NCBI GenBank assembly: GCA_024278975.1
Contig: JAJRSD010000051.1
Span: 1-64,000, forward strand
Source of the DNA: Bacteroidota bacterium
GTDB lineage: Bacteria; Bacteroidota; Bacteroidia; Bacteroidales; Prolixibacteraceae
DNA length: 64,000 bases
Reading direction: 5' to 3'
In this document: positions 53,793-63,861 of the stretch, piece by piece
Layout of the letters: the number at the start of each line of letters is the position of its first letter
How positions within the stretch are numbered: the stretch's first letter is position 1
Notes under the pieces: model-generated
The model's input: the letters and a program-made list of their open reading frames with translations, nothing else
What the model was told of the DNA's origin: nothing
Databases searched by the model: none
Position numbers and translations under genes: made by a program

Positions 53793-54674
53793 TTACTCTT
53801 CCTCAGCCGGCTGTTGAAAAGATCCAAGGTTAGTAATTTCATAATCACTCATCCTGAAATTAATATGAGAGTTATTATCAACTTTAGTAACTGTCATAAT
53901 TGATTTATCGCCACTCTCTTTATCAACTGTTGTCGATTCCATCATGTATCCCCAACCCATTCCGTGCGATGCCATACTTATTTTAAAAAGCGAACTCATA
54001 AAATCTTTTGTGTTCAGTTTCATATCTTTAGTAATCCAAATATTCGATTTCGAATACTCATCGTCGTAAATAAACTCTTCACACTTATATCCGGCGATAG
54101 TTTTTGTTCGTCCGGTTTTCTTAACATTTGGGTTTGCCAAATAGGTTTCCGGTGTTTCCGACATATCAATATCTTCCTCGTCGTAATCTTCTCCAATCGA
54201 ATCAAAATATCCGCCCATTCCATATACAATTCCTGCTTTTTCGCCATTATCTTCGGTTAAAATAATTGTGGCTTCATTTTCTGTATCGATAATAAAAATC
54301 CCTTGCTCGGCGTCCGTCTCTTTGGAAAGTGCCTGATAAGCCATACTTTTTGTTCTAGGATTAAAGTGGGTTATAAATTCACTTTCATCGTATTTTTTCC
54401 CTCCCTTGCCATAGCTCTCGATGTGCATTTGAATAAGATGGTCAAATGAATAAACATCGGCAGTTGGAACAGGATTGGTTGTAAGTCCAAATCCTTTCAT
54501 CAGACTATTTAAATCAATACCTCCAGAAGATTTATCATCTTTATTATCTTTGGTATCAGTTGTTTCTTGTGATATTCGTTTCGATAATTTTTTTAAGAAA
54601 TTTTGCCCCTGAGCAGGCTGGAATACAAAAAATGAAAAGATGGAAATCAAAACTATGTTTTTTAAAAGTGCCAT
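53793..54674 (-). CDS. DUF4412 domain protein, exported
   Basis: 293 residues. Signal peptide MALLKNIVLISIFSFFVFQPAQG, a low-complexity Asp/Lys/Ser-rich linker (35-52), then a DUF4412 domain (about 60-285) with GRTKTIAGYKCEEFIYDD and NIWITKDMKL. DUF4412 proteins are periplasmic beta-rich proteins of unknown role in Bacteroidota. Last three codons (Glu-rich tail) end near a dispersed repeat. Single gene; no promoter box recognised. Confidence 0.82.
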   Translation of the reverse strand: MALLKNIVLISIFSFFVFQPAQGQNFLKKLSKRISQETTDTKDNKDDKSSGGIDLNSLMKGFGLTTNPVPTADVYSFDHLIQMHIESYGKGGKKYDESEFITHFNPRTKSMAYQALSKETDAEQGIFIIDTENEATIILTEDNGEKAGIVYGMGGYFDSIGEDYDEEDIDMSETPETYLANPNVKKTGRTKTIAGYKCEEFIYDDEYSKSNIWITKDMKLNTKDFMSSLFKISMASHGMGWGYMMESTTVDKESGDKSIMTVTKVDNNSHINFRMSDYEITNLGSFQQPAEEE

Positions 54675-54833
54675 AAGATTAAATTTAAATTTTGGTTTGC
54701 AATTTAGTTATTTTAAATTATTTCTATTCAAGTTTGGTTAACAGATTTTTATTATCATTTTTCAGGATGGCGCAGGATTGTTCTTTTCGTTGAAAAATAC
54801 TACTTTGGAAAACTATTTTAAACAGTTATTATA

Positions 54834-56303
54834 ATGGGTACAAATAATTTTTTAGCCTTCGATTTGGGAGCTTCCAGCGGCAGAGCAATTCTTGGGGAGT
54901 TAAAAGAGGGAAAGTTGGCATTAATAGAAATCCACCGCTTTAAAAATCAGATGAGTTTGATTCATGGAAAGTATTATTGGAATATTTTCAGCCTTTTTGA
55001 TGAATTGAAAACAGGCTTAAAAAAATGTATCTCAGAATATAATATTCAACCCGATTCTATTGGAATAGATACCTGGGGAGTTGACTATTCATTAGTTACA
55101 GGCGAGGGGCAATTAATTGGTTTGCCATTTGCATACCGCGATCACCGTACCGACAAAGCCATGGATGATTTTTTTAAAATAATGCCTAAAAATAAAACCT
55201 ATTTTCTTTCGGGTATTCAGTTTATGCAGTTTAATACGCTGTTTCAATTGTTTGCGTCGGTTAAAGAAAATTTTTCGCGACTGAAAATTGCTGAGAGTTT
55301 ACTTTTTACTCCCGACACATTAAACTATCTGTTTACTGGAGTTAAAAAAAATGAATATACAATCTCTAGTACTTCGCAATTACTAAAACCCGGCAAACCT
55401 GAATGGGAATCAAAATTATTTGAGGCTGCTGGAATTCCGATGCAATTAATGGGCGAAATTGTTCAGCCCGGCGACGAGATTGGGAAAATATTACCTGAAG
55501 TTATGGAAGAAACCGGTAGCGCCGAAATTCCTTGTTTTGCAGTTGCCTCGCACGACACTGCTTCTGCAATTGCTTCAGTTCCGGCAGATGGCGAAAATTG
55601 GGCTTATTTAAGTTCCGGAACCTGGTCGCTACTTGGGATAGAAAGTCAGGAGCCATTGGTTTCAGAAAAAACTTTGGAGATGAATTTTACCAATGAAGGT
55701 GGTGTTGACGGTACAACACGTTTCCTGAAAAATATTATGGGAATGTGGTTGATACAAGAGTGTAAACGTATTTGGGATGAGGAAGAAGAGTTGGACTGGC
55801 AGGAAATTGTTGATTTGAGTGATGCTGCTAAACCATTTAAAAGTTTGATAAATCCTGACGATTCGCTGTTCTTAAACCCGGGGAATATGCCCGGTGCTAT
55901 TCAGGGGTATTGCGAGCGAACAGGTCAGCCAATTCCCGAGTCGAAAGGCGAAATAGCACGTTGTATTTACGATAGTTTAGTTCTTAAATACAAATTTACT
56001 ATTAACCAAATTGAGTCGGTTACAGGAAATAAAATTGAGAAACTTCATATTATCGGTGGTGGCGCGCATAATAAAATGATGAACCAGCTAACTGCTGATG
56101 CCATTGGGATTCCTGTTTTTGCAGGACCAACTGAAGCTACTGCAATTGGTAATTTATTGATACAGGCAAAAGCAATTGGTGTGTTAAAATCGTTAAGCGA
56201 GATTCGTAAAGTTATTCGAAATTCATTCGAGGTAACAGAATATAAATCATCGCCAAAATTAGATTGGGATTCAGCATACAAAAGATTTGAAGAATTGAAT
56301 TAA
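54834..56303 (+). CDS. rhaB: Rhamnulokinase
   Basis: 489 residues of the FGGY carbohydrate kinase family. FDLGASSGRAILGEL is the first phosphate loop with the ASSGR form typical of RhaB, SIGIDTWGVDYSL holds the catalytic Asp region, LSSGTWSLLG and IIGGGAHNKMMNQ the nucleotide site. It phosphorylates L-rhamnulose to L-rhamnulose 1-phosphate. No rhaA, rhaD or rhaT gene is in the window. Stand-alone; the stop overlaps the end of the convergent hemolysin III gene by four bases. Confidence 0.91.
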   Translation: MGTNNFLAFDLGASSGRAILGELKEGKLALIEIHRFKNQMSLIHGKYYWNIFSLFDELKTGLKKCISEYNIQPDSIGIDTWGVDYSLVTGEGQLIGLPFAYRDHRTDKAMDDFFKIMPKNKTYFLSGIQFMQFNTLFQLFASVKENFSRLKIAESLLFTPDTLNYLFTGVKKNEYTISSTSQLLKPGKPEWESKLFEAAGIPMQLMGEIVQPGDEIGKILPEVMEETGSAEIPCFAVASHDTASAIASVPADGENWAYLSSGTWSLLGIESQEPLVSEKTLEMNFTNEGGVDGTTRFLKNIMGMWLIQECKRIWDEEEELDWQEIVDLSDAAKPFKSLINPDDSLFLNPGNMPGAIQGYCERTGQPIPESKGEIARCIYDSLVLKYKFTINQIESVTGNKIEKLHIIGGGAHNKMMNQLTADAIGIPVFAGPTEATAIGNLLIQAKAIGVLKSLSEIRKVIRNSFEVTEYKSSPKLDWDSAYKRFEELN

Positions 56304-56959
56304 TTCAGGATATTAATAATAGAAAAGAAGTGCATTATACTACCGGCTAACACAAACAAGTGCCAGATACCATGACCATATTTTAGATTCCGCCAGACAT
56401 AAAAAATAACTCCCAGAGAATAAAAAACTCCACCGAGAAGTAAAAATAGAAGACTAATTCCCGGAAGATTATTAATCAATGGAATAATGGCAACAACAAA
56501 CATCCATCCCATTGCAACATAAACACCAACCATCAGTTTCCTGAATTTGGTTAAATATATCGAACGTACTACAACTCCGGCAATTGCAACTCCCCAGATT
56601 ATCCCGAACAAAATCCATCCGAGTGTACCGCGGACAACGGTTAATAACAGTGGAGTATAAGTTCCGGCAATTAGTAAAAATATTGCTGCATGGTCGAAAC
56701 GGGCAAACAAATTTTTAATCTTTTCTTTTGTAAAACTGTGATAAAGTGTTGATGATAAGTATAACAATACAAGCGTAGTTCCGAAAATTGAGAAACTTAC
56801 AATGTGCCAAACATTTCCTTTAACAACCGCATTAAGCACTAACAAAACAAGTGCTGCAATACTTAATAATGTTCCAATCCCATGAGTTATACTATTGAAA
56901 ATTTCTTCTCCAATTGATAGAGTCCGATAAGATGCTCCTGTTTTTTTTACTTCTCTCAT
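56300..56959 (-). CDS. Hemolysin III / PAQR-family membrane protein
   Basis: 219 residues with seven membrane segments of the YqfA/hemolysin III branch of the PAQR family. FNSITHGIGTLLSIA, the SSTLYHSF segment, ARFDHAAIFLLIAGTYTPLL and GHGIWHLFVLAGSIMHF hold the conserved Ser, His and Asp residues that coordinate zinc in the family. Likely a ceramidase-like or lipid-acting hydrolase; its bacterial role is unclear and hemolysis is doubtful. Confidence 0.9.
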   Translation of the reverse strand: MREVKKTGASYRTLSIGEEIFNSITHGIGTLLSIAALVLLVLNAVVKGNVWHIVSFSIFGTTLVLLYLSSTLYHSFTKEKIKNLFARFDHAAIFLLIAGTYTPLLLTVVRGTLGWILFGIIWGVAIAGVVVRSIYLTKFRKLMVGVYVAMGWMFVVAIIPLINNLPGISLLFLLLGGVFYSLGVIFYVWRNLKYGHGIWHLFVLAGSIMHFFSIINILN

Positions 56960-57108
56960 ATAAATTTAAATAATCGAATGAATTTATTAATTGTTCAAAA
57001 ATAGCAAAAAAACAGTTCAATACAAATTAATTGGATTGAATCTAAATAATAATTGATGCTAAATTAAAGTTGTTCAGATATTTTGGGGTTGAAAGTGTGA
57101 TTAATCTT

Positions 57109-57618
57109 TTATTTTGGTCCAATTAACTCAATAAAAGTTCCATCGGGGTCTTGCACAAGAATAAAGAATTTGTTTTCGCCCAGTTGCGACGGTTCGCCGC
57201 TAAGTATTTCCACGTTGTGTTTTTTTGCTCTTTCGATAAACGGATTCAGGTGGTTAACGAAGATAGTAATGTATTGCATTCCGGTATCATCGTGAATCCA
57301 CTTTGGCTTTTTATGACCTGCTTTTTTCCCGAGACTCATTATTTTCCACTCGGTAGCATTTGGTGAGTCTTCCAGTTTTAGAACTGCAACATCGAGAGTG
57401 TATTTGTTAGAAAGTCCCAATTCGGTTGCTTTGGCTTTATCAACCGAAAACTCTCCGGTTTGGGTCATCCCAATAACTTTGGTGTAAAAGTCTATTGATT
57501 TGTCGAGGTCTTGTACAACATTGCCAACTAAGATTGTGGCGCTGCTAAATTCGCTGGTTTGTGCTGTTGAAATATAGACAGCAAATACAAAAATGAGTGG
57601 AATAATAATTTTTTTCAT
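57109..57618 (-). CDS. Exported VOC-family (glyoxalase-like) protein
   Basis: 169 residues, signal peptide ending STAQT, then a single VOC domain: DLDKSIDFYTKVIGM, and the final DPDGTFIELIG are standard for the glyoxalase/bleomycin-resistance fold. One VOC unit implies a dimer. Periplasmic localisation is unusual for the family. Substrate unknown. Confidence 0.83.
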   Translation of the reverse strand: MKKIIIPLIFVFAVYISTAQTSEFSSATILVGNVVQDLDKSIDFYTKVIGMTQTGEFSVDKAKATELGLSNKYTLDVAVLKLEDSPNATEWKIMSLGKKAGHKKPKWIHDDTGMQYITIFVNHLNPFIERAKKHNVEILSGEPSQLGENKFFILVQDPDGTFIELIGPK

Positions 57619-57675
57619 TGGTTTATTAATTTTAATAGAGTTTAAAAGTAAGTAATTTTGTTGATTCCAATATCG

Positions 57676-58296
57676 TTATTTATGTTGAAAAATACAAAAC
57701 AGGAAGTTTTGGCTTCCGCCCGATGGAGTATTATGATTTTCGGTAAAACACTCAATTTTAGTGAAGTTGATTTTGAACACATCAGTTATTTCTTTTTCTG
57801 AATATTGTTGAACATTTAAATCGCTGCAATTATCCGGGCCATTATTAGAAAATGTACCGACAATTAAAAAACCTCCGCTGATAATTCCCGATGAAACATT
57901 GTTTACATATTTTGCCACATCTTTTTTATCAGTAAGAAAATGAAATACAGCCCTGTCGTGCCAAACCGTGTATTTTGTTTTGGGTATAAAATGTACAATA
58001 TCAGCATTTCGAAATGTTATCAGTTCTGCTTTTTCTGCCAACCTGTTTCGCACGGTATTCAAAGCTTTTTCAGAAATATCAAGCAGTGTAATTTCTGAGT
58101 ATCCTTTTTCAAGAAGAAAGTCGCCAAGAAAACTATCGCCAGCACCAACTTCAATAATTTTATCAGTTTTACTGATGTTGAGTTTGCTGATTAAACGCAG
58201 TGAGGTTTCCGGTACCGGTTGATGCCAGCTAACTCTTGATGTGTCTTTTGTACGAAAAACATTTTCCCAATGTTTTTTTCTGTCAATTGTATCCAT
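57676..58296 (-). CDS. Class I SAM-dependent methyltransferase
   Basis: 206 residues. IIEVGAGDSFLGDFLLEKG is the SAM-binding motif, TLLDISEKAL the ribose-binding acidic end, and WHDRAVFHFL motif IV. The opening KKHWENVFRTKDTSRVSWHQ is common to a family annotated as TehB-like or thiopurine-type methyltransferases in environmental bacteria. Substrate unknown; cytosolic. Confidence 0.84.
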   Translation of the reverse strand: MDTIDRKKHWENVFRTKDTSRVSWHQPVPETSLRLISKLNISKTDKIIEVGAGDSFLGDFLLEKGYSEITLLDISEKALNTVRNRLAEKAELITFRNADIVHFIPKTKYTVWHDRAVFHFLTDKKDVAKYVNNVSSGIISGGFLIVGTFSNNGPDNCSDLNVQQYSEKEITDVFKINFTKIECFTENHNTPSGGSQNFLFCIFQHK

Positions 58297-58336
58297 TTTG
58301 TAAAAATAGAAATATTTGGTTTTGAAACAATAGCAG

Positions 58337-58367
58337 TTTGCCGGGTTTAATTTTTAAGGTATTTTTG
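58337..58367 (+). promoter_or_regulatory. Well-formed Bacteroidota promoter
   Basis: TTTG at 58337-58340, exactly 19 bases, then TATTTTTG at 58360-58367, both full matches to the consensus. The start of transcription would fall near 58374, nine bases before the ATG at 58383, which fixes the start of the next gene. Confidence 0.65.
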
Positions 58368-58382
58368 AAAAAACAAAATTCA

Positions 58383-58787
58383 ATGGATTTTCCGCAAGTA
58401 AATAACAATAATGTTTCGAGCCACCTCGACCGTTCTGATATTGTTCAGGAAACTGCCGAGCAAATTATGAAAGACTTTGGTATGTTCGGTGTTGAGATTA
58501 CATTCTCGGGAGATACAAACCGGGCGTACGACGAATTACATCAACAATTAATATCTCAGATAACTTTACTGATTGAAAGAAATTACGATTTGCTACTTTC
58601 TGTTTTGTATCAGGTCGATATTACTGAGCGCGAGATTGCACGAGCTGAACTTGAGCTTCCTCATTATAATAATATTGAAATAATTGCCCATCAGGTAATT
58701 GTACGCGATTTGAAAAAAGTTCTGTTACGACGATATTTTAAAACCAAAGACTCGTCGTCAGAATCTTTGTTTGAAAGTATAGAGTGA
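58383..58787 (+). CDS. Conserved hypothetical protein
   Basis: 134 residues from ATG 58383, chosen because a full-consensus promoter lies directly upstream. Mostly helical and acidic (ITEREIARAELELPHYNNIE), no signal peptide or membrane segment, no cysteine cluster. I do not recognise the family. It is divergent from the methyltransferase gene. Confidence 0.68.
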   Translation: MDFPQVNNNNVSSHLDRSDIVQETAEQIMKDFGMFGVEITFSGDTNRAYDELHQQLISQITLLIERNYDLLLSVLYQVDITEREIARAELELPHYNNIEIIAHQVIVRDLKKVLLRRYFKTKDSSSESLFESIE

Positions 58788-58881
58788 AATTTGGAGAGGG
58801 AGTTCATCTTGAAGAAAAAGATGGAATCTTTAAATATGAGTCCTCTCCGAAAAGTAAATAAATGGACTTTTCAGAGTGGAC

Positions 58882-59769
58882 TCAAATATCCAGAATTTGT
58901 AAAGGATGCTTAATAATTTTTTCTTTGGTTATTAATTCTCGCTCCGAAGAACCCTGAATTTTTTTCAGGTATTGCTTTTTTGCTTTTACCGGAAAATCGA
59001 GTTTGTAAGGTTTGCATTTTGGAATAGCAGATATTGCACGTTTAGCTCCCTCATAAAGTGCCTGTCGGGTTTCTTCAAACGGATAAAGTTCAGCAGCCTC
59101 TCTCGACAACCCTTTTTTTGTAGCTACAGTTACAACATTCTCACCAAAAAACTGTTTGGTTTCGCGGCAGGTAGCTACATCGCCGGTTACCATAACCAAT
59201 GGTACACCATAATATCCGGCAATAACGGCAGCCTGAACCAGTTCGCCCGATTCGATACCATTATACCAATATCTGTTTTCAGATCTCGACGACTGAGTAT
59301 GATTCAGAACACCGTCGGGCGTACCCATCATTGCATGAAATCCAATCATTACCATTGCGGAAAAAGAGCTGTCGAGGTCGGTGAGATTGCCAGCGCCCGG
59401 TCTGGGGGTTCCTGTAATATATGTTGCTCCCGAAACCATTAAATGAGGTACTACCGCCTGGTTTCCATGTCCGTCGAGTATTACTATTTCGGTAGCACCT
59501 CCATCGCGCAAACCATTTATAACTGCTTCGAGATCGCCCATGAAATATTCGCATGCCTGAATATTTAGTGGAGAATCTTTTTCGCGGGTTTGTCCGAATT
59601 TAAAAACTCCGCTGATTCCCTCTAAATCGGTGTTTACATATATTTTTAACTGTGCCGACACTTCAATATTCGTTATGGAAAAAATCAGCATAAAAACTGA
59701 AAGCAATCGCAACTTGTTGAAAACAGAATTGTTTTGATACATTTTAGATTTTGGTTTAGTTTGATTCAT
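58882..59769 (-). CDS. M55-family (DppA-like) D-aminopeptidase, exported
   Basis: 295 residues, or 285 from ATG 59739; hydrophobic residues near 17-35 of the long form make a signal peptide. IYVNTDLEGISGV with an early metal Asp/Glu, ILDGHGNQ and FHAMMGTPDGVLNHTQ are the zinc-site motifs of DppA. Members hydrolyse D-amino-acid-containing peptides, e.g. from peptidoglycan. The export signal suggests a periplasmic role, unlike cytosolic Bacillus DppA. Confidence 0.85.
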   Translation of the reverse strand: MNQTKPKSKMYQNNSVFNKLRLLSVFMLIFSITNIEVSAQLKIYVNTDLEGISGVFKFGQTREKDSPLNIQACEYFMGDLEAVINGLRDGGATEIVILDGHGNQAVVPHLMVSGATYITGTPRPGAGNLTDLDSSFSAMVMIGFHAMMGTPDGVLNHTQSSRSENRYWYNGIESGELVQAAVIAGYYGVPLVMVTGDVATCRETKQFFGENVVTVATKKGLSREAAELYPFEETRQALYEGAKRAISAIPKCKPYKLDFPVKAKKQYLKKIQGSSERELITKEKIIKHPLQILDI

Positions 59770-59956
59770 AAATTAATATTTTATTGGTTAAAAAAATATT
59801 TTAACATGACAACACGTTGTGAAAATCTCCTACACGTTGTAAACGAGCAGGAAAAGTATAAAAACAGAAACTTAGTCATCTGATGAATTTGAACCCAACT
59901 GATTGCTATATTTTAATTTCCTGTGCTTTTTGCTGGATTATTCATCTGATGACTCT

Positions 59957-61177
59957 TCAAACTACACCTGCCAGTTGTACAATATTCAATATTACTTTAA
60001 CCGATTTTAGCATCGAAGGAATTGGAATGAATTCGTATGGTCCGTGAAAATTATGACCACCGGCGAAAATATTTGGGCATGGCAGTCCGTCGTACGAAAG
60101 TCGTGCACCATCAGTTCCTCCGCGAATTGCTCTGATTTTTGGTTCCACACCTGCCTGTTCCATCGCTTGTTTGGCAAAATCGACAACATACATTACCGGT
60201 TCAATTTTTTGAAGCATATTGTAGTATTGGTCATCTATTTCCAATTCAACCAAATTGCTACCATATTCGAGATTGATTAATTGTACGACTTCGCGAAGCA
60301 GTTTTTTCTTCTCCTCAAATTTACTGAAATCGTGGTCGCGAATTAAATAGCTTAATTCAGCCTTTTCAATGTTTCCATTTAACGACATTAGATGGAAAAA
60401 ACCCTCATATCCGGTGGTATGTTCGGGGCGTTGATTTGCAGGTAGCATCCCGATTAACTTATGTGCCACCAACACCGCATTTATCATCTTATTTTTTGCT
60501 GCTCCGGGATGCACACTTCTACCGTGTATTTTAATTTTTGCCCCGGCAGCATTGAAATTTTCGAATTCCAGTTCACCGATTTCACCACCATCGAGCGTAT
60601 AGGCAAAATCTGCCCCAAATTTCTTTACATCAAAATGGTCGGTTCCTTTCCCAATCTCTTCGTCGGGTGTAAATGCCAATCTTATTTTGCCGTGCTTTAT
60701 ATTTTTTGAATTGAGAATAATTTCGGCGGCGGTAATAATTTCGGCAACTCCGGCTTTGTCGTCGGCACCAAGCAGAGTTGTTCCGTCGGCAGTAATAATC
60801 GATTGTCCTACATAATTAAGTATTTCGGGGAATTCTTTTGGGTCGATTGTAACTCCATTTTTTAATTCAACCGGAGTACCATCGTATTTTTCGATAATTT
60901 GTGGATTCACATTTTCGCCCGAAAAATCGGGACTTGTATCAACATGTGCAACAAATCCAACTACCTTGCTGTTTTCAAATCCATTGGCAGGAATTGTTGC
61001 AGTTACATATCCAAACTTATCCATTTCAACTTCGCTCAACCCGATATCTTTTAACTCGTCAACCAGTTTTTTCATAAAAATTATCTGTCGGTTGGTACTG
61101 GGATAAGTTTTACTTTCAGGGTCGGATGTGGTATATTCTTTGGCGTATTTTAAAAATCGTTCAACTACTTTTTCCAT
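59957..61177 (-). CDS. pepT: Peptidase T (tripeptidase)
   Basis: 406 residues, the size of PepT, an M20B zinc aminopeptidase that removes the N-terminal residue of tripeptides in the cytosol. GFVAHVDTSPDFSG (first metal ligands), LLGADDKAGVAEI (bridging Asp), TPDEEIGKGTDHFD (catalytic Glu pair), YTLDGGEIGELEFE, and AIRGGTDGARLSY plus GGHNFHGPYEF are all intact. Confidence 0.95.
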   Translation of the reverse strand: MEKVVERFLKYAKEYTTSDPESKTYPSTNRQIIFMKKLVDELKDIGLSEVEMDKFGYVTATIPANGFENSKVVGFVAHVDTSPDFSGENVNPQIIEKYDGTPVELKNGVTIDPKEFPEILNYVGQSIITADGTTLLGADDKAGVAEIITAAEIILNSKNIKHGKIRLAFTPDEEIGKGTDHFDVKKFGADFAYTLDGGEIGELEFENFNAAGAKIKIHGRSVHPGAAKNKMINAVLVAHKLIGMLPANQRPEHTTGYEGFFHLMSLNGNIEKAELSYLIRDHDFSKFEEKKKLLREVVQLINLEYGSNLVELEIDDQYYNMLQKIEPVMYVVDFAKQAMEQAGVEPKIRAIRGGTDGARLSYDGLPCPNIFAGGHNFHGPYEFIPIPSMLKSVKVILNIVQLAGVV

Positions 61178-61458
61178 ATTTTATTTTTGTTTTGATTTTT
61201 TCAATTTTATTGATTTGCACAATAAATTTGAGTCTTTATTTGCGATGCATGATTGACTCTCTTTTTAAACTTTACTTTTATGGATGCACCTTTTTTAGTT
61301 TTTAAATGCTAACCCCCTGCCGTTTCGTCAAAATAGCCAGACACAGTGAACTGTGCAAACATATTTCGCCCTTTCAGGGCTGAGAAACTTCATTAAATTC
61401 AATTTCCGACTCCCGACTTCCCTTTTCCCACTTCGGTATTTCTTCTTTCAACCTCCAC
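61178..61458. other. 281-bp gap with small hairpins
   Basis: No coding frame. It holds two small perfect hairpins, CACAG-TGAA-CTGTG (61342-61355) and GCCCT-TTC-AGGGC (61368-61380), the second resembling short REP-like elements. A run of C-rich CGACTTCCC-type sequence follows up to the next gene. Confidence 0.5.
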
Positions 61459-62145
61459 TCAAACATCATCTGCGCTAAAACTAAATCCCACACGTTTACC
61501 GGTTACCATTTTCGAATGTGTAATTTTTTTACGCATCTGTTCTACGGTTGCCACCTTAATATTTTCGTATGTGGGAACAAGCAAATCAAACTCGATACTA
61601 AACTGAATTGCAGTTTCAATAATCTGCCTTAAAATCCCCGGAGAGATTGTATCAACAGCAAAATCTTTAACAGTCTCCTCTGTCTGATTTTTTCCTTCAA
61701 CAAAAAAATGGTTGTCTTTATTTACAAATATCCGTGCTACTAAATATCCCAAATCGTTATTGCGATTGTATTTAAACGAATCGGCCAAAAAATTGTAAAT
61801 ATTTATTGTTCCGCAATAGGAACGCATCGAGTCTTCTTCAATATATTTGGTTTTCCAAACCGGGTGTTTGTCGTCGAATTCAAACACATTCGAGTGCATG
61901 CTAAAAATCAACAAATCGCCACCTATTTTAAATTCGGCTTCAAACGGACCGCGGTCTTTAAATTTCGGCAAAACTGCTGTTGGTACTTTATCTTTTACCA
62001 CAGAAAGGTAATCTTCCTCTAATTTTTTCAATACCTTTTTTAAGATGATAAACGTTTTTTTAGTGTTCTGATATACCTTTTGTTTGGCTGTCGATTTGAT
62101 AATAAGTGCCTCTAACAAAGCTGCTCTAACTTCTTTCTCTGTCAT
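61459..62145 (-). CDS. Conserved hypothetical protein
   Basis: 228 residues, cytosolic, without a signal or membrane segment. N-terminus is a long helix (AKQKVYQNTKKTFIILKKVLKKLEE), the middle alternates strands (FEAEFKIGGDLLIFSMHSNVFEF). I do not recognise the family. It is divergent in composition from no neighbour and lies between pepT and proS on the same strand, each with its own spacing, so probably a single-gene unit. Confidence 0.72.
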   Translation of the reverse strand: MTEKEVRAALLEALIIKSTAKQKVYQNTKKTFIILKKVLKKLEEDYLSVVKDKVPTAVLPKFKDRGPFEAEFKIGGDLLIFSMHSNVFEFDDKHPVWKTKYIEEDSMRSYCGTINIYNFLADSFKYNRNNDLGYLVARIFVNKDNHFFVEGKNQTEETVKDFAVDTISPGILRQIIETAIQFSIEFDLLVPTYENIKVATVEQMRKKITHSKMVTGKRVGFSFSADDV

Positions 62146-62234
62146 TATAAATTAGATTTAAGTCATAAAAATACACAAAGCAATTTGCTTTACAATATAA
62201 TATTAGATTTTTAGATAGTGGAAGTAAAATAAAA

Positions 62235-62258
62235 AAAGCAGCCCGTTCGAGCTGCTTT
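62235..62258 (-). terminator. Terminator after proS
   Basis: AAAGCAGC-CCGTTCGA-GCTGCTTT with a T-run on the minus-strand side, 33 bases past the proS stop. Confidence 0.85.
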
Positions 62259-62291
62259 CAATAAAATATATTTTTAAGAATATTTTTGAAA

Positions 62292-63764
62292 TTAATATGC
62301 CAATGCAAAAAGTACTCGCCGCTTCGATGGTTTACCAGAGTAGATACAAACACCATCTTCCTCTTCGTAATCCAGAGGCAAACAGCGTATTGTTGCTTTT
62401 GTATCGCTTTTAATTCTATCTTCAGTTTCCGAAGTCCCATCCCAGTGAGCCAAAATAAATCCTCCTTTTTTAACTGCTACTTTAAAATCGTCGTAAGTAT
62501 CAACTTTTGTTGTATTCTCTTTTCTGAAATTAAAAGCTTTTGTATAAATATTTGTTTGAATTTCTTCCAGTAAATTTTCAATATATTCATCAACTCCCTC
62601 AATTTCAGTAATGTTTTTCTCCAGTGTATCGCGACGGGCAATTTCCACAGTTCCATTTTCCAGATCTCGTGGCCCGATTGCTATACGAACAGGTACTCCT
62701 TTTAACTCGTATTGAGCAAATTTCCAACCCGGTTTACGATTGTCATTTTTATCATATTTAACCGAAATCCCCTTTGCTTTTAATTTTGAAATTATCTCAT
62801 CTACTTTTTCTGAAATAGCATTTAATTGCTCATCGTTTCGGTAAATCGGAACAATTACTACCTGGTACGGAGCCAGTTTTGGAGGAAGCACCAATCCGTT
62901 ATCGTCGGAGTGTGCCATAATTAAAGCGCCCATTAAACGAGTTGAAACGCCCCACGAAGTTGCCCAAACATACTCTTCGTTTCCCTCTTTGGTAGCAAAT
63001 TTAACATCAAAAGCTTTTGCAAAATTCTGTCCCAAAAAGTGAGAAGTTCCCGACTGAAGTGCTTTCCCATCCTGCATTAACGCTTCTATTGAATAAGTTG
63101 CAAGCGCTCCGGCAAATCGCTCATTTTCCGATTTTAATCCTATTATTACCGGCATTGCCATAAAGTTTTCAGCAAACTCGGCATAAATATTTATCATCTG
63201 TTCAGTCTCTTCAATTGCTTCCTGTTTTGTTGCGTGCGCTGTATGACCTTCTTGCCACAAAAACTCAGCAGTACGTAAAAACAGGCGGGTACGCATTTCC
63301 CAACGAACAACATTTGCCCACTGGTTAATAAGTATTGGTAAATCGCGGTACGACTGAATCCAATTCTTATAAGTACTCCAAATTATAGTCTCCGAAGTTG
63401 GTCGAACAATTAATTCCTCCTCCAGTTTTGCATCCGGGTCAACAATTACTCCGCCATTCACTTCATCATTTTTTAACCGATAATGTGTTACTACCGCACA
63501 CTCTTTTGCAAATCCCTCAACATGTGCCGCCTCTTTACTGAAAAATGATTTTGGAATAAATAGCGGAAAGTATGCATTTTCGTGTCCGGTTTCCTTGAAC
63601 ATCCTATCTAATTCGGCTTGCATTTTTTCCCAAATCGCGTATCCGTACGGCTTAATAACCATACATCCTCTTACCGCAGAATTTTCTGCAAGATCTGCTT
63701 TAATAACCAGATCTTGATACCATTGAGAATAATTTTTGCTTCGTGGTGTTAAAACTTTTGCCAT
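62292..63764 (-). CDS. proS: Prolyl-tRNA synthetase, short (archaeal/eukaryotic-like) type
   Basis: 490 residues; charges tRNA-Pro. It is the ProS type without the editing insertion and with the C-terminal zinc-like extension of archaeal enzymes, the usual form in Bacteroidota. Class II motif 2 ([23 protein letters not shown] is the long motif; the key part is RxEMR-xx-FLR) and motif 3 near [13 protein letters not shown] are visible; the anticodon domain begins near [10 protein letters not shown]. The final residues [17 protein letters not shown] close the C-terminal domain. Confidence 0.95.
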   Translation of the reverse strand: MAKVLTPRSKNYSQWYQDLVIKADLAENSAVRGCMVIKPYGYAIWEKMQAELDRMFKETGHENAYFPLFIPKSFFSKEAAHVEGFAKECAVVTHYRLKNDEVNGGVIVDPDAKLEEELIVRPTSETIIWSTYKNWIQSYRDLPILINQWANVVRWEMRTRLFLRTAEFLWQEGHTAHATKQEAIEETEQMINIYAEFAENFMAMPVIIGLKSENERFAGALATYSIEALMQDGKALQSGTSHFLGQNFAKAFDVKFATKEGNEEYVWATSWGVSTRLMGALIMAHSDDNGLVLPPKLAPYQVVIVPIYRNDEQLNAISEKVDEIISKLKAKGISVKYDKNDNRKPGWKFAQYELKGVPVRIAIGPRDLENGTVEIARRDTLEKNITEIEGVDEYIENLLEEIQTNIYTKAFNFRKENTTKVDTYDDFKVAVKKGGFILAHWDGTSETEDRIKSDTKATIRCLPLDYEEEDGVCIYSGKPSKRRVLFALAY

Positions 63765-63861
63765 TGTTTGTATTTTGGTACAGATTTTGCTAATTTCAAT
63801 TTATATTTTAAGATTACAAATAAAGTAATTATTATTGACATAAATTAAGGGAGGACTAGTT